Positions 34,418 through 43,953 of a stretch of 64,000 bases of DNA are shown here, one piece after another. Where the stretch lies: contig NZ_CP147913.1 of assembly GCF_037414475.1 (NCBI RefSeq), forward strand, positions 7,500,001 to 7,564,000, given 5' to 3'. Source of the DNA: Myxococcus stipitatus (GTDB lineage: Bacteria > Myxococcota > Myxococcia > Myxococcales > Myxococcaceae). Positions within the stretch are counted from its first letter, which is position 1; the number at the start of each line of letters is the position of its first letter. The notes beneath the pieces were generated by a model, which did no database searches, was not told where the DNA came from, and saw only the letters and a list, made by a program, of their open reading frames with translations. The translations under genes were made by a program, and so were the position numbers.

Positions 34418-36231
34418 GCACGCGCGGAGGCTCCCGGAAGGCGTCGTTCAGCCGGCACCTGATGATGCCCATCCCGCTGGCCAACCTGGTGGGCGCGGGG
34501 CTGGGGCTGCACTACGCCCGGCTCACCCTGTCCGAGTCACTGGCGGTGGACGGGCGCCTGTCCTTGCTCCTGCGGTTGGGGATGCTGCTGTGTGGCGTGG
34601 CCATGGTGATGGGGGCGGCGGCGGGGCTCAGCCGGCTGCGCACCCTGCGCGGGCTGGAGCGCGGGGATGTGCAGGCCACGCCGGAGTCGCTGAAGGCGGC
34701 GGTGCTGGAGGTGACGCGGGCCCCGGACGAGGCCTTCATCACGTCGCTGGGGCTGTGGCTGCTCACCACGGTGGGGCTGGGCGCCTCGCTGTGGGGGCTG
34801 GCCGGGGCGGACGTGGACATGTCCCGGCGCATCGCGGGGCTGGGGTTCCTGTTCGGTCCGCTGACGTCGCTGCTCGTGCACTGCCTGGTCATCCTCCGCT
34901 CGCGGCAGGTGGTGCTGTGGCTGGGGGAGCTGGGGATGACGCATGCGCAGCTCATCGCGGCGATGCCTCGGCGGGCGGAGATTCGCGCGCGGCTGGTGGC
35001 GTTCGGGTTCATCTCCGTGGTGACGCCGGCGGTGTTGTCGGTGCAGCTCTCCTCGGCGCTGGGTGAGCGCGCGCTGGAGCGGTTGGTGGCGACCGGGGCT
35101 CCGACGGCGGAGCTGGCGACGACGCTCCGGGTGGAGGCGCTGGCTTCGGGAGGGCCGTTGGTGCTGCTCGTCTTCGGGCTGGCGCTCACCACGGCCTATC
35201 TGGGAGGCACGTTGCTGGGGCGGCCCCTGCGCGAGCTGTCGAGCGAGGCCCGGCGCATCGCCGAGGGAGACCTGGCCAGTCCCCGCGTGGTGCCCGCGGA
35301 GGATGAAATCTGGGACGTGTCGGCCGCCTTCACCACGATGCGCGCGCACCTGGCGGACGTCATGTCCCAGCTTCAGCGGGCGGGGGCGCAGATCTCCGCG
35401 ACGACGGAGGAGATCCTCACCACGTCGGGGCGCTATGAGGCGGGGGCCGCGGAGCAGGCCAGCTCGCTGGACGAGACGAGCGCGACGACGGAGGAGCTGG
35501 CGCGTTCGGCCCGGCAGATCGCGGAGAACGCGGGCTCGGTGGCGCAAATCGCTCAGCGCACGCTGGGGGCGGCGCAGCAGGGGCAGCGCAGCGCGGAGTC
35601 GTTCCTGGGGTCGATGGAGCGGATGCGCCAGGACAACGTGGCCATCGCCTCGGCGGTGGTGCGGCTCAACAAGCGCGTGCAGCAGATTGGAAAGATTGTC
35701 GCGTTCATCAATGGCGTGGCGGACAAGTCGGACCTGCTCGCGTTGAACGCGGAGCTGGAAGGCACCAAGGCGGCCGAGGTGGGGCGGGGCTTCTCGCTGG
35801 TGGCCGCGGAGATGCGGCGGCTGGCGGAGAACGTGCTGGAGTCCACCAAGGAAATCGAGGGGCTCATCGAGGAGGTGCGTGAGGCCTCGGCGGCGGCGGT
35901 CTCCGCGACGGAAGGGGGCGTGAAGGCGGTGGAGACGGGGACCACGCTGGCGCAGCAGGTGTCGGAGTCGCTGCGGCAAATCACCCGGCTGGCGGGGAAG
36001 ACGTCGGACGCGGTGCGCAGCATCTCGTTGGCCACGCAGCAGCAGCAGACGGGCACGGACCAGCTCGCGGAGACGATGGCGGACATCCTCCGAATCACGC
36101 AGCAAAGCCTCAATGCGACCAAGCAGGTGAGCTCCGCGAACACGGACCTGTTGGTGCTGGCGAGGGATTTGCGCGAGGTGGTGGAGCGGTTCCAGATTGG
36201 CCGCGAGACGCTGCGGGAGGAGGGCGGGTGA
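34414..36231 (+). CDS. methyl-accepting chemotaxis protein, membrane-embedded sensor (second copy)
   Basis: A 605-residue paralog of the preceding receptor with the same plan: several hydrophobic segments to about residue 280, HAMP (RPLRELSSEARRIAEGDL), then a signalling hairpin with the tip NAELEGTKAAEVGRG. Long identical stretches (for example AVRSISLATQQQQTGTDQLA) show tandem duplication. Its N-terminal halves have diverged more, so the two may sense different inputs. It overlaps the CheA gene by four bases. Confidence 0.88.
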   Translation: MSTRGGSRKASFSRHLMMPIPLANLVGAGLGLHYARLTLSESLAVDGRLSLLLRLGMLLCGVAMVMGAAAGLSRLRTLRGLERGDVQATPESLKAAVLEVTRAPDEAFITSLGLWLLTTVGLGASLWGLAGADVDMSRRIAGLGFLFGPLTSLLVHCLVILRSRQVVLWLGELGMTHAQLIAAMPRRAEIRARLVAFGFISVVTPAVLSVQLSSALGERALERLVATGAPTAELATTLRVEALASGGPLVLLVFGLALTTAYLGGTLLGRPLRELSSEARRIAEGDLASPRVVPAEDEIWDVSAAFTTMRAHLADVMSQLQRAGAQISATTEEILTTSGRYEAGAAEQASSLDETSATTEELARSARQIAENAGSVAQIAQRTLGAAQQGQRSAESFLGSMERMRQDNVAIASAVVRLNKRVQQIGKIVAFINGVADKSDLLALNAELEGTKAAEVGRGFSLVAAEMRRLAENVLESTKEIEGLIEEVREASAAAVSATEGGVKAVETGTTLAQQVSESLRQITRLAGKTSDAVRSISLATQQQQTGTDQLAETMADILRITQQSLNATKQVSSANTDLLVLARDLREVVERFQIGRETLREEGG

Positions 36232-38882
36232 ACCCGAGCGAGCGCCTCCTCAGGCAGTTCCGGGACCTGGTGACGGTGCGCTTGGAGCGCATCAACCGGG
36301 CGCTCATGGAGCTGGAGGCGGGGGCGAACGTCGAATCCGGACGCGGGGCGCTGCGCGAGCTGCATGGGCTCAAGGGCGAGGCCCGGATGATGGGCTTCGA
36401 CGACATCAACTCGCTGGTGCACGAGATGGAAGAGCTCGTGCGCTGCGCGGAGCCCCAGCGCTACTCGCTGTCCGCGGACTCGACGGACGCGCTGCTGAGC
36501 GCGGCGGACGCGGTGTTGCTGCTGTCGAGCGCGCCGCCGTCCTCGGGGACCTCGCCCGAAGTGGAGCGGCTGGTCGGGTGGCTCCAGGCGTGTATTCGCG
36601 CGGAGGCGGAGCGGCTGCCACCCGGGGCGGTCTCCTCCGAGGCGTCTGATGCCAGCGCATCCCGTGCGAGGGAGGTGGGCGAGCCGTCGGCGGCGCTCGC
36701 GCGGGCGGCCTCCGTGGGGGGCGCGGCTCAGACAGGAGGCACTCCTCCGGGCGGTGTCGAGGCGAAGCGCGGGGCTCTTCCTGGCGCGGGGGCAGGGCGA
36801 GAGGGCAATTCGACCGCCGTCGATGCCCCGGCACATGGCGAGTCAGGAGCGGGCCTGGGACTCGGTCGCAAGGGCGTCATCGAGGACGACGCTCGTCGAG
36901 GACGCGCAGGCGATGGCGTGGGGAGTGTGGCGGGCCGGGCCGCGATGGGCGTCTCCCCCGTCGTCACGCCTCGGAGCGAGGCGGGTGTTCCTCTCTCATC
37001 GCCGGGTGCCTCGGCGACGGCCGGGACTCGAGGCTGGCCCTCCGCGCCTCGAGTGGATGCGACCCCCGCGCGGGGCACGGCGGCCATCACCGGCACAGGC
37101 CGTCTGCTCACGACGACTCCCGCGCCATCGACGGCCCCGGGGCCTCGCTCCGCGAACTCCACGGGGCCTTCCGCTGTTCCACGTCAGCCCGAGACGCGCC
37201 TGGACGCCGTGCGCATCGACGTGGCCAGTCTGGACCTGTTGACGAGCGCCGTGACGAACCTCGCCCAGATTGCGCGCCGGCGCGAGCGGGCCCACGCGCG
37301 GCGGTTGGCCCTGGCCCGCGAGTTGGGGCAGCTCGCTCGCGAGGCCGAGGACCTGGGGCCCGCCGCCGCGGCCCTGGTGGCGCGGTTGGGCACGGCCAAG
37401 GAGCTCGCGGCCGACCTCCACCGTGAATCCAAGCTCCTGTCCAACGAAGAGCTGCGGGACCTGGGACAAGTCGTCGAGGAGGTGCAGGGCCTGCGGATGC
37501 TCCCCCTCTCCGTCCTCTTCGAGCCCTACCCGCGCATGGTCCGCGACCTCTCGCGCACCCTGGGCAAGGAAGTGGAGCTCGTCGTCGACGGCGAGGACAC
37601 CCGGGCGGACCGGGCCGTGGTCGAGGCCCTGCGCGAGCCCCTCATGCACCTGGTGCGAAACGCCCTGGACCACGGCCTGGAGACCCGCGTCGACCGGGTG
37701 ACGTCCGGCAAGCACCCCCGGGGGTGTCTCACGCTGCGCGCCGCTCGCGAGGGAAGCCGCATCATCCTCCGCGTCGAGGACGACGGCCTGGGCCTGGACC
37801 CCGCCGAGCTGCGCCGGGTGGCCGTCCGCCGAGGCATCCTCGACGAGAGCGCCGCCAACGCCCTGTCCGATGCCGCCACCCGGGAGCTCATCTTCCTCCC
37901 GGGCTTCACCTCTCGGGACGTCGTCACGGACCTCTCCGGCCGGGGCGTGGGGCTGGACGCCGTGCGCGCCTCCATCCAGGGGCTGGGCGGCGATGTGGGC
38001 GTCGAGTCCGCCCCCGGCTGGGGCACCATCTTCGAGCTGCGTGTCCCCGTCTCCCTCACCGTGGCGCCCCTGCTCTTCGTCCAGGCCGGCCACGAGACAC
38101 TCGCGCTGAGCGCCACCCACGTCTCCCGCGCCCTCAAGGTGGAGCCCCTGCACCTGTGTGAAGTGGCCGGGCGGCCCGCGCTGTTGGTGGAGGGGCGGGT
38201 GTTGCCCCTCGCCTCCCTGGGGGCGCTGTTGGGCCTCGCCCCCGAGCGGGAGGTGCGCGAAGGGGAGCTTGTCCTGGTGGTCCGCAGCCAGAGCGGCGCC
38301 GCCGCCGTCGTCGTGGACCGCGTCTTGGAGGAGCGGGTCCAGGCCATCCTCCCGTTGAGAGGCGTCCTCGCCCGCTTCGCCCACCTCACGGGGGCCACGT
38401 CCCTGGCGGATGGCCGGCTGGCCATGGTGCTCTCGGCCGCCTACCTCACGGCCAGCGCCCATGGGACGGCCCCGCTGAAGCTGGCCCGCTCGACGCCCAT
38501 GGAGCCCGAGTCCCGCCGTCGCCGCATCCTGGTCGTGGACGACTCCCCGCTCACCCGGGAGCTCATCTCCAGCCTCCTGGCGGCGGTGGGGTACGACACC
38601 GTCGTGGCCGGCGATGGGGCGGAGGCGCTGGACGTCCTGGAGGGGGCCCTGGTGGACCTCGTCGTCACGGACCTGGAGATGCCAGGCATGGACGGCCTGG
38701 AGCTGACCCGGCGCCTCAAGGGGCATCCCACCCAGGCCCGGCTGCCCGTCGTCATCCTCACCACCCGTGGTGGCGAGGAGGACCGGGGGCGTGGGCTCGC
38801 GGCGGGGGCGGACGGCTACATCACCAAGGGCGACCTGGTGCGCCAGGACCTGGTGGATGTGGTGGGGCGACTGCTGTCCTGA
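36228..38882 (+). CDS. cheA: hybrid CheA histidine kinase with C-terminal receiver
   Basis: An 884-residue kinase. The Hpt domain carries the phospho-acceptor His46 in ALRELHGLKGEARMMGF. A long Ala/Gly/Pro/Ser-rich linker (about 105-325) takes the place of a CheY-binding P2 domain. Dimerisation and ATPase domains follow (LMHLVRNALDHGLE N-box, VEDDGLGLDPAEL and GRGVGLDAVRASIQ). A CheW-like regulatory domain is at about 595-730. The C-terminus is a receiver with Asp815 in VVTDLEMPGMDG. A GTG start overlaps the receptor stop. The receiver may act as phosphate sink or internal output, since no free CheY gene is present. Confidence 0.92.
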   Translation: MNPSERLLRQFRDLVTVRLERINRALMELEAGANVESGRGALRELHGLKGEARMMGFDDINSLVHEMEELVRCAEPQRYSLSADSTDALLSAADAVLLLSSAPPSSGTSPEVERLVGWLQACIRAEAERLPPGAVSSEASDASASRAREVGEPSAALARAASVGGAAQTGGTPPGGVEAKRGALPGAGAGREGNSTAVDAPAHGESGAGLGLGRKGVIEDDARRGRAGDGVGSVAGRAAMGVSPVVTPRSEAGVPLSSPGASATAGTRGWPSAPRVDATPARGTAAITGTGRLLTTTPAPSTAPGPRSANSTGPSAVPRQPETRLDAVRIDVASLDLLTSAVTNLAQIARRRERAHARRLALARELGQLAREAEDLGPAAAALVARLGTAKELAADLHRESKLLSNEELRDLGQVVEEVQGLRMLPLSVLFEPYPRMVRDLSRTLGKEVELVVDGEDTRADRAVVEALREPLMHLVRNALDHGLETRVDRVTSGKHPRGCLTLRAAREGSRIILRVEDDGLGLDPAELRRVAVRRGILDESAANALSDAATRELIFLPGFTSRDVVTDLSGRGVGLDAVRASIQGLGGDVGVESAPGWGTIFELRVPVSLTVAPLLFVQAGHETLALSATHVSRALKVEPLHLCEVAGRPALLVEGRVLPLASLGALLGLAPEREVREGELVLVVRSQSGAAAVVVDRVLEERVQAILPLRGVLARFAHLTGATSLADGRLAMVLSAAYLTASAHGTAPLKLARSTPMEPESRRRRILVVDDSPLTRELISSLLAAVGYDTVVAGDGAEALDVLEGALVDLVVTDLEMPGMDGLELTRRLKGHPTQARLPVVILTTRGGEEDRGRGLAAGADGYITKGDLVRQDLVDVVGRLLS

Positions 38883-38962
38883 AGGCAGTTCGCTCAACCT
38901 CCTGAGGACAGGACAGTGCATTGGCTATACTCGGCGCCTCGCGCACGGGGTATGGACAGGGC

Positions 38963-40018
38963 ATGGGCAAGAAAGTGTCGGTGCTGGTGGTCGATGACTC
39001 ACTCATCTGCCGACAGCTCATCTGCGAGGCGTTGAGCAAGGACCCCGACATCGAGGTCGTGGGTTCTTGCGCGGACGGCAAGCAAGCCGTGGAGATGACC
39101 AAGGAGCTGCGTCCCCACGTCATCACCATGGACGTGGACATGCCCGTCATGGACGGGCTCACGGCCACCGAGCACATCATGGCCGAGTGCCCCACGCCCA
39201 TCCTCGTCCTCACGGCGGACCCCCGCTCGCAGGCGCCGGAGCTGACGTACCGGGCGCTGGAGCTGGGCGCGCTCGCGCTGCAAATCAAGCCCGCCATCGA
39301 CGCCGGCCCCGAGGCGTGGAACCTGGTGCGGGAAATCAAGCTGCTCTCCTCGGTGCGTGTCATCCGGCACCTGCGCCGTCCGCAGAAGGGCATCACCCCG
39401 CCTCGCGTGACGACGTCGGTGTTGCCCGCGGTGTCCATGGGCGTGGTGGTGGTGGCCGCGAGCACGGGCGGGCCCCAGGTGCTGTACCGGATGCTCTCGG
39501 AGCTGCCGGCGGACTTCCCCGCGCCCATCGTCATCGTCCAGCACATCAACGCCGCCTTCGCCGAGTCGCTGGCGGGCTGGCTCGCCAACGCCAGCCGGTT
39601 GAAGGTGCGGCTGGCGCAGGACGGCGAGCCCTTGATGCCGGGCCACGTGCTCATCGCGCCGCCGGGGCAGCACACCGTGATTCCCTTCCGGGGGCGGGTG
39701 GCGCTCAAGGCCGGGGTGGAGCGGGACGGACACATGCCGTCGGGGACGACGCTGCTGGAGAGCGCGGCCAGGACGTACGGCCGGCGCGCGGTGGGCCTGG
39801 TGCTCACGGGCATGGGGGCCGATGGCGCGGAGGGGCTGCTGGCCATCCGCCAGGCGGGAGGCCTGACGCTGGCGCAGAACGAGGAGTCCTGCGTGGTGTT
39901 CGGCATGCCGGGCGCGGCGGTGGAGCGCAAGGCGGTGGACCACCTCATCCACGGAGATGAAGTCGCCGCCTCGCTGGCGCGGCTGGCCCGGGGTGAGTCG
40001 CTCGCAGTGGGGCGCTGA
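38963..40018 (+). CDS. cheB: CheB receptor methylesterase
   Basis: A 351-residue protein-glutamate methylesterase. The N-terminal receiver has the phospho-acceptor Asp57 in [13 protein letters not shown]; the catalytic domain has the serine in [10 protein letters not shown], the histidine in [10 protein letters not shown] and the aspartate in [12 protein letters not shown]. It reverses methylation made by CheR on the two receptors. The start at 38963 is the first ATG before the receiver. About 80 bases separate it from cheA. Confidence 0.93.
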   Translation: MGKKVSVLVVDDSLICRQLICEALSKDPDIEVVGSCADGKQAVEMTKELRPHVITMDVDMPVMDGLTATEHIMAECPTPILVLTADPRSQAPELTYRALELGALALQIKPAIDAGPEAWNLVREIKLLSSVRVIRHLRRPQKGITPPRVTTSVLPAVSMGVVVVAASTGGPQVLYRMLSELPADFPAPIVIVQHINAAFAESLAGWLANASRLKVRLAQDGEPLMPGHVLIAPPGQHTVIPFRGRVALKAGVERDGHMPSGTTLLESAARTYGRRAVGLVLTGMGADGAEGLLAIRQAGGLTLAQNEESCVVFGMPGAAVERKAVDHLIHGDEVAASLARLARGESLAVGR

Positions 40019-40025
40019 GCCGACG

Positions 40026-41390
40026 GTGCGGGCCTCGGGTGGGCAATGGGGTGGCGTGCGCGCCTTCCTCACGGCGCGTACGGGCATGGCGTTGAGCGGC
40101 CCCCAGATTCGCCGGCTGGATGATCGCCTCGCGGAGCGGTGCCGGGGACTCACGCCGCATCAGTACCTGGCGTTCCTCAAGTCCCCGTCGGGGGCGGCGG
40201 AGCTGGAGGGGCTCATCTCCGCGGTGGTGGTGAACAAGACGGACCTCTTCCGCGACGAGGTGCAGCTGGCCGACTTCCGCGAGCACGTGCTCGCCCCGCT
40301 GGTCGCGCGGGCGGGAGGGCGCCCCTTGCGCCTGTGGAGCGCGGGCTGCTCCACGGGCGAGGAGGTGGCCACGCTGCTGATGCTCTTGGCTGAGTCCGGC
40401 GCCAGTCCCGGGAGCACCGTGCTGGGCACGGACATCTCCGAGGCGGCGCTGCGGCGCGCGAATTCACTGTCCTTCACCGCGGAGCAGCTGCGCCGGGTGC
40501 CCGCCGGGCCGCGCGAGCGCTATTTCATGTCCAAGGGCTCGCGGCTCGCGTTGGTGTCGGCGCTGCGCGAGCGCGCGAGCTTCCAGGTCCACAACCTGAT
40601 GGACGCGCCGTATCCCCGGCCCCCGGAGGAGCGCGGCTTCGACATCGTCTTCTGCCGCAACGTCCTCATCTACTTCACGGTGGAGTCGTTCCATCGGACG
40701 GTGGCGGCGCTGGCGGACAGCCTCGTGCCTGGAGGCACGCTGGTGCTGTCCTCGTCGGAGCCGCTGCTGCAAGTGCCCCCGTCGCTGCGGGTGGAGCGCA
40801 CGGCGTCGGCGTTCTTCCACGTCCGCGTGGAGGGGCGCGGAAGCGGGGAGGGGACCTCACCGCCCCGGGAGACGGGCACGGCTCGTGTGGAGCCTCGGCC
40901 CCAGCAGGACAGTGTGGCTCGAACTCCCGTTCCGCGCGCCTCCAGGAGCGAGGCGCGCGCGATGGCGGAGGACGCCAGTGAGGCCGCTGGGCCTGGGAGG
41001 ACGTTGTCGGCGCGAGGGGCGCGCACTCCGCAGGGGCTCGATGATGCCCAGCTCGCGCAGGCTTCCGCCGCGGCCTTCACCGAGGCGGACCTCCTGTTCG
41101 CCTGTGTCCTGGATGGCGCCTCGTCGGGGGCCTCGGACGCGGCGGCGGAGCGGGATTTGCGCCGGTGTCTCTTGCTGGACCCGGACCACGCGGCCGCCCG
41201 GTATCTGCTGGGACTGCTGCTTGAACAGTGTCGCCGTCCGCTCGAGGCGGCCGTGGAATACCGACGGGCCCTGGTGTCCCTGGAAGAGGGCCGCTCGCGC
41301 CCTGTCCCGTTCTTCCTCAACCCCAGCCGCCTGCGCGTGGCGTGTGCTCACGCCGCCGGACGCCTGGAGTCGCTGGGAGGGGCTCGCTGA
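40026..41390 (+). CDS. cheR: CheR receptor methyltransferase with TPR-like tail
   Basis: SAM-dependent methyltransferase acting on receptor glutamates. The N-terminal helical domain (RRLDDRLAERCRGLTPHQYL) precedes the SAM fold: LRLWSAGCSTGEEVATLLML, VLGTDISEAALRRAN, FDIVFCRNVLIYFT. After a variable linker, the C-terminal 100 residues form a TPR-like helical repeat (DAAAERDLRRCLLLDPDHAA, LLGLLLEQCRRPLEAAVEY), common in CheR of multi-system bacteria. GTG at 40026 is eight bases after the cheB stop; GTG 40056 is an alternative start. Confidence 0.9.
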   Translation: MRASGGQWGGVRAFLTARTGMALSGPQIRRLDDRLAERCRGLTPHQYLAFLKSPSGAAELEGLISAVVVNKTDLFRDEVQLADFREHVLAPLVARAGGRPLRLWSAGCSTGEEVATLLMLLAESGASPGSTVLGTDISEAALRRANSLSFTAEQLRRVPAGPRERYFMSKGSRLALVSALRERASFQVHNLMDAPYPRPPEERGFDIVFCRNVLIYFTVESFHRTVAALADSLVPGGTLVLSSSEPLLQVPPSLRVERTASAFFHVRVEGRGSGEGTSPPRETGTARVEPRPQQDSVARTPVPRASRSEARAMAEDASEAAGPGRTLSARGARTPQGLDDAQLAQASAAAFTEADLLFACVLDGASSGASDAAAERDLRRCLLLDPDHAAARYLLGLLLEQCRRPLEAAVEYRRALVSLEEGRSRPVPFFLNPSRLRVACAHAAGRLESLGGAR

Positions 41391-41475
41391 CGAGGCAGGC
41401 AAGCGGGTTGGGAAGTCGAAACAGGGTGCGAGAAGTCCGGACGAGGCGGCGATTTGGCCCTAAGATGCCCGCCCC

Positions 41476-42324
41476 ATGCGAAGGCTCGTCCTGCTCGCCC
41501 TGTTCGTGGCACTCCCAGGTTGTTTCTATCCCGCCGACCGCGGCCGCGCCCTCGAGGCGAAGGTCGACCGTCTCGGCGCCGACTCCGCGCAGATGCAGGC
41601 GGAGCTGAAGGAGGCGCGCGAACAACTCGCCGCCACCCTGCCGAAAATCGACGAGAAGGTCGCCGAGGTCACCAAGGCGCTCGATGGACTGGACACCGCC
41701 GCGCGCCGCAAGGACGCGGACATCGGCATCCAGCTCCAGAAGACGATGGAGGACCTGTCCCAGCTCCGGGGCCAGGTGGAGACATACCTCCACAAAATCA
41801 CCGAGCTGGAGACCGCCCTGGGCGCGCAGGACCAGAAGCTGCTCGCCATGCAGGGCACGGCCGCCGTGAAGGAGGCCGAGGCCAAGAAGAAGGCCGAGGA
41901 GCTCAAGCGCCCCGACAACGCCAAGGACTTCCTCGAGCTCGCCCGGGAGAAGGCCAAGGCCGGCGAGGTCCTTGTGGCGCGCCAGCTCTTCACCGAGCTG
42001 ATGAAGAAGTGGACCAAGGACCCGCTTCTGGGCGAGGCCCACTACGGCCTGGGTGAGACGTACTTCTCCGAGTCCAAGTGCCGCGAGGCCCTCTTCGAGT
42101 ACGGCAAGGTGGTGCAGGACCACCCGAAGACGGCGTCCGCGCCGGATGCGTACCTGCGCTCCTCGGAGTGCTTCGCTCAGCTCAAGATGCGCGACGAGTC
42201 GCGCATGGCGCTCGAGGAGCTCGTGAAGAGCTACCCCAAGTCCGGCGCCGCCAAGACGGCCAAGGAGCGCATCGCGGAGCTGGACAAGGCCAAGGTTCCC
42301 CCGAAGAAGGGAGGCAAGAAGTGA
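41476..42324 (+). CDS. CpoB/YbgF-like lipoprotein with coiled coil and TPRs
   Basis: A 282-residue lipoprotein (leader LVLLALFVALPGC). Residues about 30-140 form a coiled coil (AKVDRLGADSAQMQAELKE, EVTKALDGLDTAARRKDAD). The second half has tetratricopeptide-type repeats (AREKAKAGEVLVARQLFTEL, AHYGLGETYFSESKCREALF). This matches the Tol-Pal partner CpoB, which coordinates outer-membrane constriction with cell-wall synthesis. Typical tol genes are not adjacent, so the assignment is by architecture. It is coupled to the next gene: GTG start one base inside the stop region. Confidence 0.8.
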   Translation: MRRLVLLALFVALPGCFYPADRGRALEAKVDRLGADSAQMQAELKEAREQLAATLPKIDEKVAEVTKALDGLDTAARRKDADIGIQLQKTMEDLSQLRGQVETYLHKITELETALGAQDQKLLAMQGTAAVKEAEAKKKAEELKRPDNAKDFLELAREKAKAGEVLVARQLFTELMKKWTKDPLLGEAHYGLGETYFSESKCREALFEYGKVVQDHPKTASAPDAYLRSSECFAQLKMRDESRMALEELVKSYPKSGAAKTAKERIAELDKAKVPPKKGGKK

Positions 42325-43463
42325 GCATGCGTCCCCTGCGGCTCGCCGCGCTGGCGCTCTGGCTCCTGCCCCTGGTGGCGGGCGCCGCGCCCAAGCAGCT
42401 CGTGCTGCTCTTCACTGGAGACAATGGGGGCGAAATCGCCCCCTGTGGTTGACGACACAACCCGTCTGGCGGTCTGGCCAGACGAAAAGTCGCGATAGAG
42501 CAAGAGCGCGCCAAGGGCGTCCCGGTGTTGGTGTTGGACGCGGGCAACGCGCTCTTCAAGAGCCGGGACAGTGGCGAGGCCCCGGATGCCCGTGCACGCG
42601 CGGAGTTGTTGCTCGCGCAGATGGACGCACAGGGCACCGTCGCCATGGCGGTGGGCACGCGTGACTTGGGGCTGGGCGTGGACTTCCTGCGCAAGCAGAC
42701 GCGCAAGTCCAAGCTGAAGCTGTTGTCCGCGAACCTGGTGGATGCCCAGGGCAAGCTCCTGTTCCCCGCGTCGCTGGTGACGCAGGTGGGCGGGTTCAAG
42801 GTCGGCGTGGTGGGCGCCTCGCCCGAGAAGGCCGCGCCCGAGGCCATGGACCCCATCATCAAGGGCAAGGCGCCCGGGATGCGGCGGGGCCTGCCGGTGG
42901 CGCCCGCGGTCGCCGCCGAGGCGAAGCGGCTGCGCGCGCAGGAGCACGTGGACCTGGTGGTGCTGCTCGCCGCCGTGCCCTACGACGACGTGCTCAAGCT
43001 GGCCAATGACCTGGAGGGCGTGGACTTCGTCCTGCAGTCCCATGAAGGACGGGGCTCGGGCATCCCGCAGCGGGTGGGGATGACCACGTTGCTTCAGCCA
43101 GGGGAGCGCGGCCGGCAGATCGCCAAGGTGGAGCTGACCGTCAACGGCCCCGGCCGCTTCATGGACATCTCCGAGCAGTCGCGCGCCAAGGACCAGCTTC
43201 GCCTCGTCGAGTCGAACCTCGCCCGGGCGAAGGAGCGCATCGCCCAGGCGACCGACCCGGCGCAGAAGGGGGCGCTCGAGTCGGCGGTCGCCAGCCTGGA
43301 GGCCCGCCGCACCGCCTTGCAGAAGACAGCGGCGGAGGGCGCAACCCCGGCGCCCCGGACGCATCTACTGTCCTACATTCAGCTGGGCCCTGACGTGCCG
43401 GGAGATCCGGTCGTCCAGAAGGCAGTGGAGCGCATCGAGCCCCCGGGCTCGGCGGGCCACTGA
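42321..43463 (+). CDS. UshA-like secreted protein with an in-frame TGA, probable selenoprotein
   Basis: The frame from GTG 42321 (ribosome site AAGGGAGG six bases upstream; ATG 42327 is an alternative) encodes a signal peptide ([17 protein letters not shown]), then [15 protein letters not shown], then TGA at 42450-42452, then in the same frame [12 protein letters not shown] and on to the stop at 43463. UshA-like 5'-nucleotidase relatives normally read CGC...GGLARR here, so the TGA replaces the second cysteine. With the TGA as selenocysteine (residue 44) the product is 380 residues. The coding signal is strong on both sides. Past the motif come [11 protein letters not shown] and a C-terminal coiled coil. 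The classic metal-binding DxH is not evident. Function is unproven. Confidence 0.85.
42453..42492 (+). promoter_or_regulatory. candidate bacterial SECIS element
   Basis: Immediately after the TGA: outer stem CGAC/GTCG (42453-42456 with 42489-42492), then an 8-bp perfect stem CGTCTGGC/GCCAGACG (42463-42470 with 42477-42484) capped by the six-base loop GGTCTG. Eighteen bases separate the TGA from the loop. In E. coli fdhF the SelB-binding loop also contains GGUCU, about 17 bases after its UGA. There is no T-run after the hairpin, arguing against a terminator. Confidence 0.8.
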
Positions 43464-43573
43464 GCCGTGCCAAGCTTGTGCCCCGGTCGGCGCGCCGTTA
43501 TAAGCGCCGGCCACTGTCCGTGCCGGACCTCCCAGCCGTAGGCGGCTGGGGGCAAGGCACCCTGGAGAGCGTC

Positions 43574-43843
43574 ATGAAGCCGGAAGTGCACCCCGTCTAT
43601 CCCCCCGCGCGCATCACCTGTGCGTGTGGCAACGTCGTCGAGACCCACTCCACCCGCGGCTCGTTCTCGGTGGAAATCTGCTCGAACTGCCACCCCTTCT
43701 TCACGGGCAAGTACAAGCTCGTGGACACGGCCGGCCGCATCGACCGCTTCCGCAAGAAGTACGCGGCCCAGCCGGCGAAGGACGCTGCTCCCGCCGAGGG
43801 CGCCGCTGCCCCCGCCAAGGGTGGCAAGAAGGCCAAGGCCTGA
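43574..43843 (+). CDS. rpmE: 50S ribosomal protein L31, zinc-binding type
   Basis: An 89-residue ribosomal protein. It has the family signature [10 protein letters not shown], the zinc ligands in TCACGN and [19 protein letters not shown], and RIDRFRKKY. This is the Cys-containing (C+) form, used when zinc is plentiful. The tail after residue 65 is an Ala/Lys/Pro extension. The ATG at 43574 is the family start; the open frame upstream is not used. Confidence 0.95.
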   Translation: MKPEVHPVYPPARITCACGNVVETHSTRGSFSVEICSNCHPFFTGKYKLVDTAGRIDRFRKKYAAQPAKDAAPAEGAAAPAKGGKKAKA

Positions 43844-43890
43844 TTCCAGGCTGTCGCCTCGCTTCACACCACAGTGAGAAGCAGCACCGT

Positions 43891-43939
43891 CGAGCAGGGT
43901 GACGGAGGGCCTCTTCAAGAGGTGCTCCCGCCCTGCTCG
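43891..43939 (+). terminator. long nested hairpin after rpmE
   Basis: A 9-bp stem CGAGCAGGG/CCCTGCTCG encloses a second stem with CCTCT/AGAGG around TCA. It starts 47 bases after the rpmE stop. There is no T-run, so it may be a terminator that needs a factor, or a structured RNA end. Confidence 0.4.
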
Positions 43940-43953
43940 CGGCGCTTCTACGA

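Noticed and set aside
36996-38921. 641-codon open frame opposite cheA
   Set aside because: Shadow with His/Gln/Gly-rich composition and no domain; cheA is certain.
42463-42488. Hairpin after the TGA as an intrinsic terminator
   Set aside because: There is no T-run; coding continues strongly in frame; the loop and spacing fit SECIS better.
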